Source: Pseudomonadota bacterium (GTDB lineage Bacteria; Pseudomonadota; Gammaproteobacteria; Steroidobacterales; Steroidobacteraceae). Taken from it: 64,000 nucleotides of DNA. Below, one piece after another: positions 44,364 through 54,298 of this stretch (position 1 is its first letter; each line of letters begins with the position of its first letter). Made by a program: the position numbers and the translations under genes. The notes beneath the pieces are model-generated. The model saw nothing but the letters and a program-made list of their open reading frames with translations. It had not been told where the DNA came from and searched no databases. Location: positions 248,001-312,000 of the forward strand of contig JAFEFN010000007.1 in NCBI GenBank assembly GCA_018240525.1. The letters are read 5' to 3'.

Positions 44364-45656
<1,293 letters not shown>

Positions 45657-45820
45657 TCAGCCTACTCCCCATGCGGCGAAGACCAAGTCTCGCACGTCCG
45701 ACCCGGCGCGGGGCCCGTCGCACCGGCACATTACAGGCATGCAATGATCCGCAGCCGTTGGCGTGCACGGATCTGCAGTATCATTGCAGGCCACACCGGG
45801 CACGAACTCAAGAACCGAAC

Positions 45821-46096
45821 ATGCTGTGTAACAGGTGCCTGGTGAGCGGTCGCGTGCAGGGCGTGTTCTACCGCGCGAGCGCACAGCAGCGTGCACAGGA
45901 GCTGGGTCTGCGCGGCTACGCGCGCAATCTGCCCGACGGGCGGGTGGAGGTGCTCGCCTGCGGCGAACGGGCCTCCGTCGAGGCCTTCGTCGGCTGGCTG
46001 TGGACCGGTTCTTCGGCTTCCAAGGTGACGGCCGTGGAAGTGACCGCGATCGCCGTCGATGCACTGAACGGGCAGACGGGCTTTTTTACGGCGTAA
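45821..46096 (+). CDS. acyP: acylphosphatase
   Basis: This 91-residue enzyme hydrolyses acyl phosphates. The phosphate-binding loop and catalytic Arg are in [17 protein letters not shown], and the catalytic Asn is in [13 protein letters not shown]. Length is typical of bacterial AcyP. The ATG at 45821 is the only start that leaves a normal N-terminus. It ends 6 bases from the gamma-glutamyltranspeptidase gene, so they may share a transcript. Confidence 0.94.
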   Translation: MLCNRCLVSGRVQGVFYRASAQQRAQELGLRGYARNLPDGRVEVLACGERASVEAFVGWLWTGSSASKVTAVEVTAIAVDALNGQTGFFTA

Positions 46097-46102
46097 CTGG
46101 GC

Positions 46103-48094
46103 ATGCTGAACCGCAAGACCGCGTGGACGATCCTGAGCGCCGCCCTGCTGGCCGCCGGCTGTGGTGCTGTGTTCGCCGGGCAGGCGCAGCCCACGCCGTC
46201 GGAGGCGCCTGCGGTCCAGGCGGCCCCGGCTCCGGCGGCGAGCCCGCCCCCGCCCGCCCCGGCACCGCCGGCCGGCCCGCCGCCCGCCCCCGGCGAGGTC
46301 GCCGCACCCGCTGCGTCGGCGCCGCCGCCGGAGGCGCCGGCCTCAACCGAGGCCGGCCCCGAATCCCTTCCCGAGCAGGCACCCCCGGGGGCCGCGGCAC
46401 CGCCGCCCACCTCCTCGGTCTCGCCCTTCCGCAGGCCGTCGCACGCCTCGCACCAGGCCTGGGTCGCGGCCGCGAATCCGCTGGCCGTCGATGCGGGCCT
46501 TGAGATCCTCGGCAAAGGTGGCAAGGCGCTCGATGCCGCCGTGGCCGTGCAGGCGATGCTCGGTCTGGTCGAACCGCAGAGTTCCGGCATCGGCGGCGGC
46601 GCCTTCCTCATGTACTACGACGCGGCGACCGGCCAGGTGAGCACCATCGACGGGCGCGAGATCGCCCCGGCGGGCGCAAAGCCGGACATGTTCCTCGACG
46701 AGCACGGCAGGCCCATGGCATTCGTCGAGGCGGTGCGCAGCGGCCGCTCGACCGGCGTGCCGGGGGTGATCGGCATGCTCTCGCTGGCCCAGGGCCGGCT
46801 CGGCCATCTGCCCTGGAAGGACCTGTTCGCGCCGGCGATCCGTGCAGCGAGCGAGGGCTTCCGCGTCTCGGCGCGCCTGGCGATGTTCCTTGGCGAGGGT
46901 TCGCCTTTCCCGCCGACCAACGAGGTGCGCATGCTGTTCGCGCGCCCCGACGGCGGCACCCTGGAGGAGGGCGACCTGTTCCGCAACACCGCCTACGCGA
47001 AGACGCTGCAGCGCCTGGCGACGGAGGGTCCGCGCGCGTTGTACCAGGGCACGATCGCGGCGGCGATCGTCAAGGCCACGCATCGTGAACCGCTGGCGGG
47101 CACGATGACGCTCAAGGATCTTTCCGGCTACCGCACGACATTCAGCCGGCCGCTGTGCCGTCCGTTCCGCGCCTACACCGTGTGCGTGCCCCCGCCGCCC
47201 TCCAGCGGGGTCTCGCTCCTCGAGATGCTCGCGATCCTCGATCGCACCGACATCGCCAGCCGCACGCCCAATGACCCGCAGGCCTGGTTCCTGTTCGCAC
47301 AGGCCAGCCGCCTGATGTACGCCGACCGCGACCGCTACGTCGCCGATCCGAAGTTCGTCACCGTCCCCGTCGAGCGCATGCTCGACCCGGGCTACATCAA
47401 GCTGCGCGCGCAGCTGATCGGCACTCACGCCGGCGCCGCCCCACCGCCGGGCGAGATCCCGCTGCCCCGCGGCCGCGACACCACCAACGAGTCGGCCGGC
47501 ACCAGCCACTTCGTCGTCGTCGATGCCGATGGCAACGTGGTCTCGATGACCACGACCGTGGAATCGGTGTTCGGATCGGGCCGCACCGTCGGTGGCTTCG
47601 TGCTCAACAACCAGCTCACCGACTTTGCCTTCGACCCGACCGAAAACGGCCGCCCGGTGGCCAATGCAGTACACGGCGGCAAGCGCCCGCGCTCCTCGAT
47701 GGCGCCGGTGATCGTGCTGGACAAGAACAACGGCTTCGTGGCGGCGCTCGGTTCCCCGGGCGGCTCCGCCATCCTCGAGTACAACGCCAAGACCTTGGTG
47801 GCGCTGCTCGCCTGGAAGCTCAGCCTCAAGCAGGCCATCGAGCTGCCCAACCTCATCGCCCGCGGGGACAGCTACAGCGGCGAGATGGGCCGCTTCTCCC
47901 CTGCGCTGCTGGCGGGCCTGCGCGAGCGCGGCATCGAGGTCAAGGCCGGGCACGCTGAGAACTCCGGGCTGCACGCCATGCTGCGCCACGCGGACGGGAC
48001 CTACGAGGGTGCGGCGGACACGCGTCGCGAAGGCGTGGCGCGCATGCTGCAGCCGGCGCCCGCCGCCGCCCGCAAGCCGGCCAAATCAAAGTAG
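46103..48094 (+). CDS. ggt: gamma-glutamyltranspeptidase, lipoprotein-type with Pro/Ala linker
   Basis: This 663-residue Ntn hydrolase cleaves or transfers gamma-glutamyl groups such as those of glutathione, and matures by self-cleavage. The N-terminus has a lipobox-like SAALLAAGC (Cys20). About 85 Pro/Ala-rich residues follow before the enzyme core begins near residue 115. The large-subunit block SSGIGGGAFLMYYD is intact. The self-cleavage and nucleophile Thr467 begins TSHFVVVDADGNVVSM. KRPRSSMAPVIV, GSPGGSAI and the substrate loops are also present. The protein is likely tethered to a periplasmic membrane face through a flexible linker, unlike the usual soluble periplasmic Ggt. Confidence 0.92.
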   Translation: MLNRKTAWTILSAALLAAGCGAVFAGQAQPTPSEAPAVQAAPAPAASPPPPAPAPPAGPPPAPGEVAAPAASAPPPEAPASTEAGPESLPEQAPPGAAAPPPTSSVSPFRRPSHASHQAWVAAANPLAVDAGLEILGKGGKALDAAVAVQAMLGLVEPQSSGIGGGAFLMYYDAATGQVSTIDGREIAPAGAKPDMFLDEHGRPMAFVEAVRSGRSTGVPGVIGMLSLAQGRLGHLPWKDLFAPAIRAASEGFRVSARLAMFLGEGSPFPPTNEVRMLFARPDGGTLEEGDLFRNTAYAKTLQRLATEGPRALYQGTIAAAIVKATHREPLAGTMTLKDLSGYRTTFSRPLCRPFRAYTVCVPPPPSSGVSLLEMLAILDRTDIASRTPNDPQAWFLFAQASRLMYADRDRYVADPKFVTVPVERMLDPGYIKLRAQLIGTHAGAAPPPGEIPLPRGRDTTNESAGTSHFVVVDADGNVVSMTTTVESVFGSGRTVGGFVLNNQLTDFAFDPTENGRPVANAVHGGKRPRSSMAPVIVLDKNNGFVAALGSPGGSAILEYNAKTLVALLAWKLSLKQAIELPNLIARGDSYSGEMGRFSPALLAGLRERGIEVKAGHAENSGLHAMLRHADGTYEGAADTRREGVARMLQPAPAAARKPAKSK

Positions 48095-48131
48095 CCTGGG
48101 GTCCCGCGGGCAGGCGGGGCCGCAGCGCGCT

Positions 48132-48731
48132 TCAGTGCGCGCTGCCCAGCTCGTCCGCCCCGTTCCACTTCAGCCAGTCGCTCATGACCAGGTCCGAGTA
48201 GTTGCGCCGGCCGACGCTGCCGTTGTAGCGCGCGAGTGCACGGCGCACGTCGCCATGCTCGTAGCGGATGTAGAAGCGCAGGATGGCGCAGCCCATGTGG
48301 ATGTTGGGCGCGACGTGCACCAGGTCGTAGCGGTGCAGCCCGAGCTTCTCTGGCCAGAACGGCATCACCTGCATGAGCCCGACCGCGCCGACGGCCGAGA
48401 CCGCCCAGCGGTTGAAGCCGCTCTCGACGTGGATCACCGCCATCACCAGGCCCGGCTGCAGGCGCGTCTCGCCCGGCCGGCGCGTCTCGCAGTAGACCTC
48501 CTTCAGGATCTCGAGCCGCTCGTCACGGTCCTTGACCACACCGCGCAGGCGCGGCTCCATGAGCGTGTACCACACCGCCGAGTCGTAGTGGTCGGTGAAG
48601 CACTGCGCCTGGGCGATCGCCTTGCGCAGCACGCCCTCGAGTTCCGGATCACGCTGCTGGTCGGCGCGCGCCCCCGGAGCGCACAGGGCGGCCAGTGCGG
48701 CCAGCAGCGGCAGCGCACGCACGCGTGCCAT
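48132..48731 (-). CDS. lytic transglycosylase (SLT domain)
   Basis: This 199-residue periplasmic enzyme has a signal peptide (ALPLLAALAALCAPGARA) and an SLT goose-lysozyme-like domain. The catalytic Glu is in AVIHVESGFNRWAVS, followed by GAVGLMQVMPFW and ARYNGSVGRRNYSDLV. It cleaves peptidoglycan, releasing anhydro-muropeptides. The ATG is 17 bases after the proS stop, suggesting co-transcription. An upstream open frame overlaps proS and is not used. Confidence 0.92.
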   Translation of the reverse strand: MARVRALPLLAALAALCAPGARADQQRDPELEGVLRKAIAQAQCFTDHYDSAVWYTLMEPRLRGVVKDRDERLEILKEVYCETRRPGETRLQPGLVMAVIHVESGFNRWAVSAVGAVGLMQVMPFWPEKLGLHRYDLVHVAPNIHMGCAILRFYIRYEHGDVRRALARYNGSVGRRNYSDLVMSDWLKWNGADELGSAH

Positions 48732-48747
48732 GGGGGCGAGCGTCCGC

Positions 48748-50460
48748 CTATTCCTTGAGGCGCGCTTGCATGAAGGCCAGCGCCTCGCCAGCCGGGAAAT
48801 CGGTGCTCTGCGCATCGCGGCGGCCGCGGTACTCGAGCTTGCCGGCATCCAGGCCGCGCTCGCCCACCACCAGCCGATGCGGGATGCCCAGGAGCTCGGC
48901 GTCCGCGAACTTGACGCCCGGCCGGGCGTCTCGGTCATCGTAGAGGACCTCGATGCCGGCGGCGGTGAGTTCCTCGTATAGTTTGTCGCTGACTTCGCGG
49001 ACACGCGGGGACTTCTGCAGGTTCAGGGGCACGAGCACCACCTGGAACGGCGCGATGGGGGTCGGCCAGATGATGCCGCGCTCATCGTTGTTCTGCTCGA
49101 TGGCGGCGGCCACGATGCGCGTCACACCGATGCCGTAACAGCCCATGAGAAGCGTGACTTCCTTCCCAGACTCATCGAGCACCACCGCTTTCATCGGCTT
49201 GCTGTAGTTGTCGCCCAGCTGGAAGATGTGGCCGACCTCGATGCCGCGGGCAATCCTCAGCGTGCCCTTGCCGCCCGGGCTGGGGTCACCCTCGACCACG
49301 TTGCGCAGGTCGGCCGCGACCGCACCCTGCACGTCGCGTTCCCAGTTGACCCCGGTCAGGTGCATGTCCTTCTCGTTGGCGCCGCAGACGAAATCCGCCA
49401 GCGCCAGCGCGCCGTGGTCCGCGTAGATGCGGCACTTCAGGCCGAGCAGCCCGACGTAGCCTGGCGTGGTGCCGGTGGCCGCGAGCACGGTCTCGGCGCT
49501 GGCCATGCGCAGGGGACTGGCGACCCCCGGCAGCTTCTGCGCCTTCACCGCGTTCAGCTCGTGATCCCCGCGCAGCACCAGCGCGACGACGCCGCCCGGC
49601 TCGCTGGCATCGACGATGAGGGTCTTCACCAGGCGCTGCGGCGGCAGCTTGAGGAAGCGGGCGAGGTCCTCGATGGTGCGCGCCCCGGGCGTGGCGACCT
49701 TGGCGAGCGCCTCCCGGGGGGCGGGCCGCGTCCCGGACGGGGGCAGGGCGACCGCGGCCTCGAGATTGGCGGCATAGTCATCGCCGTCGGAGAAGACGAT
49801 CGCATCCTCGCCGGAGGAGGCGAGCACGTGGAACTCCTGGCTGACGTCCCCGCCGATGGCGCCGGAGTCGGCGCGCACCGCGCGGAAGGTGAGGCCGGTG
49901 CGCGTGAAGATGCGCACGTAGGCGTCGTACATCGCCCGGTAGCCCTCGCGCAGCGAGGCCTCGTCGAGGTGGAAAGAGTAGGCGTCCTTCATGATGAACT
50001 CGCGCGCGCGCATGACGCCGAAGCGCGGGCGGATCTCGTCGCGGAACTTGGTCTGGATCTGGTAGAAGTTCACCGGCAGCTGGCGGTAGCTCTGCAGTTC
50101 ACGCCGCGCGATGTCGGTGATGACCTCCTCGTGCGTGGGGCCGGCGACATAGTCGCGCTCGTGGCGGTCCTTGAGGCGCAGCAGCTCGGGACCGTACTTG
50201 CTCCAGCGCCCGGACTCCTGCCACAGCTCGGCCGGCTGGAACACCGGCATCACCAGCTCCAGGGCGCCGGCGCGGTTCATCTCCTCGCGCACGATGCGCT
50301 CGACCTTCTGCAGCACCCGCAGGCCCATTGGCAGCCAGCTGTACAGGCCGTTCGCCAGGCGCCGGATCAGGCCGGCGCGCAGCATGAGCTGGTGGCTCAG
50401 GACCTCCGCCTCGGCGGGGGTCTCCTTCATCGTGTTGATCGGGTAGCGGGAAAGCCTCAT
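48748..50460 (-). CDS. proS: prolyl-tRNA synthetase (bacterial type)
   Basis: This 570-residue class II synthetase has motif 1 and 2 regions in the N-terminal half ([20 protein letters not shown], then [20 protein letters not shown]). A YbaK-like cis-editing domain is inserted at about residues 230-400 (with [15 protein letters not shown]). The C-terminal anticodon-binding domain follows. The motif 3 arginine region is [13 protein letters not shown]. Length matches E. coli ProS (572). It is divergent from pssA across 67 bases. Confidence 0.97.
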   Translation of the reverse strand: MRLSRYPINTMKETPAEAEVLSHQLMLRAGLIRRLANGLYSWLPMGLRVLQKVERIVREEMNRAGALELVMPVFQPAELWQESGRWSKYGPELLRLKDRHERDYVAGPTHEEVITDIARRELQSYRQLPVNFYQIQTKFRDEIRPRFGVMRAREFIMKDAYSFHLDEASLREGYRAMYDAYVRIFTRTGLTFRAVRADSGAIGGDVSQEFHVLASSGEDAIVFSDGDDYAANLEAAVALPPSGTRPAPREALAKVATPGARTIEDLARFLKLPPQRLVKTLIVDASEPGGVVALVLRGDHELNAVKAQKLPGVASPLRMASAETVLAATGTTPGYVGLLGLKCRIYADHGALALADFVCGANEKDMHLTGVNWERDVQGAVAADLRNVVEGDPSPGGKGTLRIARGIEVGHIFQLGDNYSKPMKAVVLDESGKEVTLLMGCYGIGVTRIVAAAIEQNNDERGIIWPTPIAPFQVVLVPLNLQKSPRVREVSDKLYEELTAAGIEVLYDDRDARPGVKFADAELLGIPHRLVVGERGLDAGKLEYRGRRDAQSTDFPAGEALAFMQARLKE

Positions 50461-50527
50461 CGGGGGGCACTTTTAGTGGCGCGGACGCAGGGAGATGGCA
50501 TCTTAGCAGGAGGCCCCTGATAAGATC

Positions 50528-51319
50528 GTGGCCGTGACCGACGAAACACCCGACCTGCTGCGCCCGCGCCGCAAGGGCATCTACCTGCTGCCCAATCTGT
50601 TCACGACCGGCTGCCTGTTCGGGGGCTTCTTTGCCGTGGTGGCCGCCATCGACAAGCACTTCGACAAGGCCGGCATCGCCATCTTCATCGCCATGGTGTG
50701 CGACACCCTCGATGGGCGCACGGCGCGCCTGACGCGCACCGAGAGTGCCTTCGGCAAGGAGTACGACAGCCTTGCGGACATGGTCGCCTTCGGCCTCGCC
50801 CCGGCGATCGTGGCCTACCAGTGGGGCGTGGTGCGCATCACCGAGTACGGCCACTCCTGGGGTCGCTTCGGCTGGCTCGCCTGCTTCTTCTACGCGGCGG
50901 CGGGAGCGCTGCGGCTGGCGCGCTTCAACGCGCGCGCTGCGACGGCCGACAAGCGCTACTTCGAAGGACTGCCGAGCCCGTCTGCCGCCGCCATCGTCGC
51001 CGCCTTCGTGTGGTTTTGCAGCGACTGGCGCGAACCGCGCCTGGACGGCCTGATCGCCGCGTTCGTGGTGACCGCGAGCGCCGGCGCCCTCATGGTCAGC
51101 AATTTCGGCTACCCGAGCTTCAAGCAGTTCAACCTCGACCGCCGCATCCGCTTCGTCTACATGCTGCTGGTGCCGGTGGTCTTCGTGGCGATCGCGGTCG
51201 ACCCGCCGACCATGCTGCTGGCGATGTTCGGTACCTACGCGCTGTCGGCCCCGGTGCTGTGGATCGGCCGGCGCCTGCGCCGCTTGTTCAGAGGAGCGCC
51301 CGGCGCCGGGGCGGCGTAG
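50528..51319 (+). CDS. pssA: CDP-diacylglycerol-serine O-phosphatidyltransferase
   Basis: This 263-residue integral membrane enzyme makes phosphatidylserine, the precursor of phosphatidylethanolamine. The CDP-alcohol signature is DTLDGRTARLTRTESAFG then KEYDSLADMVAFG. ALRLARFNARA is typical of the type II PssA family. Six to eight hydrophobic helices are seen. The start is GTG 50528 (a second GTG follows at 50534). The next gene starts three bases after its stop. Confidence 0.92.
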   Translation: MAVTDETPDLLRPRRKGIYLLPNLFTTGCLFGGFFAVVAAIDKHFDKAGIAIFIAMVCDTLDGRTARLTRTESAFGKEYDSLADMVAFGLAPAIVAYQWGVVRITEYGHSWGRFGWLACFFYAAAGALRLARFNARAATADKRYFEGLPSPSAAAIVAAFVWFCSDWREPRLDGLIAAFVVTASAGALMVSNFGYPSFKQFNLDRRIRFVYMLLVPVVFVAIAVDPPTMLLAMFGTYALSAPVLWIGRRLRRLFRGAPGAGAA

Positions 51320-51322
51320 CCG

Positions 51323-52039
51323 GTGCGCCCGCAGCGACAGCAGTACCTCGAAGCGCTGGGCATCGACGTGTGGGTGAGCCGGGCGGCGCCGCCGGCTGCG
51401 GCGCCGGTGGCGGCCGTACCCGTCGCGGCCGAGGTGGGGCCCTCGACCCCGTCCCCCGCCTGGCTTGCGCTGCGCGAGGAGGTGCTCAGGTGCACCAAGT
51501 GCCCGCTGCATGCCACGCGCACCCAGGGCGTCTTCGGCGTCGGCCCGCAGCGGGCCGACTGGCTGGTGGTGGGCGAGGCACCGGGCGCGGAGGAGGACCG
51601 CCGCGGCGAGCCCTTCGTGGGCGCTGCCGGTCAGCTGCTCGATGCGATGCTCAAGGCGATCGGGCTGGACCGCAGGAGCAACGTCTACATCGCCAACGTG
51701 CTGAAGAGCCGCCCGCCGGGCAACCGTGACCCGAGCCCCGAAGAGGTGCGCGCCTGCCTGCCGTACCTGCATCGGCAGGTCGAGCTGCTGCAGCCGAAGA
51801 TCATGCTTGCGGTCGGGCGCATCGCCGCGCAGAGCCTGCTGGCCACCGATGCGCCGCTCGGGCGCCTGCGTTCACAGGTACACCGCTTCGGTTCCATCCC
51901 GCTGGTGGTGACCTATCACCCCGCCTACCTGCTGCGCTCGCCCGGGGAGAAGCGCAAGGCCTGGGAGGACCTGAAGTTCGCCCGCAGCCTCTACCAGCAG
52001 CTCGCCCAGGACGGAGGCGGCGATGGCCAGCGCGCCTGA
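51323..52039 (+). CDS. family-4 uracil-DNA glycosylase-like protein missing one Fe-S cysteine
   Basis: This 238-residue protein has a 50-residue Ala/Pro-rich N-terminus, then a family-4 UDG core: GEAPGAEEDRRGEPFVG, ANVLKSRPPGNRDP and VTYHPAYLLRSPGEK. Thermophilic family-4 enzymes bind a [4Fe-4S] cluster through four cysteines. Here Cys57, Cys60 and Cys145 align, but the third position is Ser129 (KSRPP instead of KCRPP). The cluster may be absent or use a non-Cys ligand. The GTG start is 3 bases after pssA, and the 3' end overlaps rimI by 17 bases. Confidence 0.88.
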   Translation: MRPQRQQYLEALGIDVWVSRAAPPAAAPVAAVPVAAEVGPSTPSPAWLALREEVLRCTKCPLHATRTQGVFGVGPQRADWLVVGEAPGAEEDRRGEPFVGAAGQLLDAMLKAIGLDRRSNVYIANVLKSRPPGNRDPSPEEVRACLPYLHRQVELLQPKIMLAVGRIAAQSLLATDAPLGRLRSQVHRFGSIPLVVTYHPAYLLRSPGEKRKAWEDLKFARSLYQQLAQDGGGDGQRA

Positions 52040-52511
52040 GCTGTTTCCGCCGGCCACGCCGCTCGCCATCCGGCCGATGCGCAGCCAGGACGTGCCGGCG
52101 GTCGTCTCGATCGAGCGCGCCTCCTACCAGTTCCCCTGGAGCGAAGGGATCTTCCGCGACTGCCTGCGCGTGGGTTACGTGTGCCGCGTGGTGCTCGCCG
52201 CCGAGGAGGTGGTCGGCTACGGGGTGATGAGCGTCGGCGCCGGCGAGGCGCACGTGCTCAACCTGTGCATCGCCGAGGAGCAGCGCTGCCAGGGCGGCGG
52301 CCGGGCGCTGCTGCGTTGCCTGCTGGAGTGCGCTGCGAACAGCGGCGCCACCGAGGCGTTCCTGGAGGTGCGCCCCTCCAACACCACCGCGATCCGCCTG
52401 TACCTGGGGATGGGCTTCGAGCAGGTGGGCATGCGGCGCGGCTACTACCAGGCCGTGAACGGCCGTGAGGATGCCGCGGTCCTGAAGCTGCCCCTCAAGC
52501 GCGCCCCCTGA
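52023..52511 (+). CDS. rimI: ribosomal protein S18-alanine N-acetyltransferase
   Basis: This 162-residue GNAT enzyme acetylates the N-terminus of ribosomal protein S18. The family start of the fold ([24 protein letters not shown]) and the acetyl-CoA loop ([13 protein letters not shown], a Q-x2-G-x-G/A type) are present. The C-terminal [19 protein letters not shown] is typical. The ATG overlaps the preceding glycosylase gene by 17 bases, matching the frequent UDG-rimI pairing of gammaproteobacteria. Confidence 0.9.
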   Translation: MASAPELFPPATPLAIRPMRSQDVPAVVSIERASYQFPWSEGIFRDCLRVGYVCRVVLAAEEVVGYGVMSVGAGEAHVLNLCIAEEQRCQGGGRALLRCLLECAANSGATEAFLEVRPSNTTAIRLYLGMGFEQVGMRRGYYQAVNGREDAAVLKLPLKRAP

Positions 52512-52545
52512 GCCGCGGTGCGACGGGTTCGGTGCCACCGTAGGT

Positions 52546-52551
52546 TATAAT
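52546..52551 (+). promoter_or_regulatory. -10 box of the prfC promoter
   Basis: A consensus TATAAT in the 154-base gap between rimI and prfC, placed 115 bases upstream of the prfC ATG. No good -35 hexamer is seen 16-18 bases upstream. The resulting leader of about 105 bases contains GC-rich inverted repeats (GGCGGG with CCCGCC-like partners near 52573-52610). Confidence 0.45.
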
Positions 52552-52665
52552 GCGGCGGGACGGATTCCAGCCGTCCATGCGGCGGGCGCAGCCTGTCCGC
52601 CGCCTCCCATTACTTTGCAGGCCGTGCATTTGCAGTGTGCGCGTGCACGAGGACGTTTCTTGGCC

Positions 52666-54258
52666 ATGGCCGACGAGTTAGCCAGTCAGATCAGCCGCCG
52701 CAGGACCTTCGCGATCATCTCGCACCCGGACGCGGGCAAGACCACGCTCACCGAGAAGCTCCTGCTGTTCGGGGGCGCCATCCAGCTGGCCGGCACCGTC
52801 AAGGGCCGCAAGGCGGCCCGGCACGCGACCTCTGACTGGATGCGCCTGGAGCAGCAGCGCGGCATCTCGGTGACTTCCTCGGTCATGCAGTTCCCGTACC
52901 GCGACTGCATCATCAATCTGCTGGATACCCCCGGCCACGAAGACTTCTCCGAGGACACCTACCGCACCCTGACCGCGGTGGACTCCGCGCTCATGGTCAT
53001 CGACTGCGCCAAGGGCGTGGAGGAACGCACTATCAAGCTGATGGAGGTCTGCCGCCTGCGCGATACCCCCATCATGACCTTCATCAACAAGCTCGACCGC
53101 GACGGCCGCTCGCCCATCGAGCTGCTCGATGAGATCGAGAGGGTGCTCGGCATCAGCACCACACCGATCACCTGGCCGATCGGCATGGGGCGCGAGCTGC
53201 GCGGCATCTATCACCTCCTCGAGGACCGCATCTACATCTACGCGGCCGCCGATCGCGGTCGCCGCGGCGAGAACACCACCGTGGACGGCCTGCACAGCGC
53301 GGCCGGCCGCGAGTTTCTGGGCGCGCAGGCCGCAGCCTTCGACGAGGAGATCGCCCTGGTGCGCGGCGCCACGCACCCGTTCGACCCCGCCGCCTACCTG
53401 GCCGGCAAGCAGACGCCGGTGTTCTTCGGCTCCGCGGTCAATAACTTCGGCGTCGAGGAGCTGCTGGCCGCCTTCAGCACCCACGCGCCGGCACCGCAGC
53501 CGCGCGTGGCGCGCGAGCGCATCGTGGCGCCGCTCGAGGAGTCCCTGGCCGGTTTCGTGTTCAAGATCCAGGCGAACATGGACCCCTCGCACCGCGACCG
53601 CGTCGCGTTCATGCGCTTGTGTGCCGGCAAGTACCAGCGCGGCATGCGCATGTTCCATACGCGGCTCGACAAGGAGGTGCGGGTGGCGGATGCGCTGACC
53701 TTCATGGCCGCCGAGCGTGCCCAGGCCGAGGAGGCCTTTGCCGGCGATATCATCGGCCTGCACAACCACGGCACCATCAACATCGGCGACACCTTCACCC
53801 AGGGCGAGCGCCTCACCTTCACGGGGGTGCCGAACTTCGCCCCGGAGATCTTCCGCCGCGCCGTGCTCAAGGACCCGCTGAAGATGAAGGCGCTGCAGAA
53901 GGGCCTGTCGCAGCTGTGCGAGGAGGGCGCGACACAGCTTTTCAAGCCGCTGCGCAACAACGAGATGATCCTGGGGGCGGTCGGCCAGCTGCAGTTCGAG
54001 GTGGTCGCCTTCCGCCTGGCCGACGAGTACGGCGTGCAGTGCGTGTTCGATCCGGTCACCGTACACACCGCGCGCTGGGTCAGCGCCGCGGATGAGCGCA
54101 AGCTCGAGGAGTTCCGCGCCCGTGCCTACGAGAACCTCGCCGTCGATCACTCCGGGGCGCTGGTGTACCTGGCGCCCTCGCGGGTGAACCTGCAGCTCAC
54201 CCTCGAGCGCTGGCCGGCCATCACGTTCCGCGAGACGCGCGAGCACGCCACCAGCTGA
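52666..54258 (+). CDS. prfC: peptide chain release factor 3
   Basis: This 530-residue translational GTPase releases RF1/RF2 from the ribosome after termination. The G1 loop is [16 protein letters not shown]3 [16 protein letters not shown] and G4 NKLDRD. The RF3-specific [15 protein letters not shown] segment and C-terminal domain ([17 protein letters not shown]) are present. ATG 52666 is used, with GAGG about 14 bases upstream. Length is close to E. coli RF3 (529). Confidence 0.97.
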   Translation: MADELASQISRRRTFAIISHPDAGKTTLTEKLLLFGGAIQLAGTVKGRKAARHATSDWMRLEQQRGISVTSSVMQFPYRDCIINLLDTPGHEDFSEDTYRTLTAVDSALMVIDCAKGVEERTIKLMEVCRLRDTPIMTFINKLDRDGRSPIELLDEIERVLGISTTPITWPIGMGRELRGIYHLLEDRIYIYAAADRGRRGENTTVDGLHSAAGREFLGAQAAAFDEEIALVRGATHPFDPAAYLAGKQTPVFFGSAVNNFGVEELLAAFSTHAPAPQPRVARERIVAPLEESLAGFVFKIQANMDPSHRDRVAFMRLCAGKYQRGMRMFHTRLDKEVRVADALTFMAAERAQAEEAFAGDIIGLHNHGTINIGDTFTQGERLTFTGVPNFAPEIFRRAVLKDPLKMKALQKGLSQLCEEGATQLFKPLRNNEMILGAVGQLQFEVVAFRLADEYGVQCVFDPVTVHTARWVSAADERKLEEFRARAYENLAVDHSGALVYLAPSRVNLQLTLERWPAITFRETREHATS

Positions 54259-54298
54259 GAAGCCCGCGTCCGCGGCGGCAGCTGCTGCGGCGGCGTGC

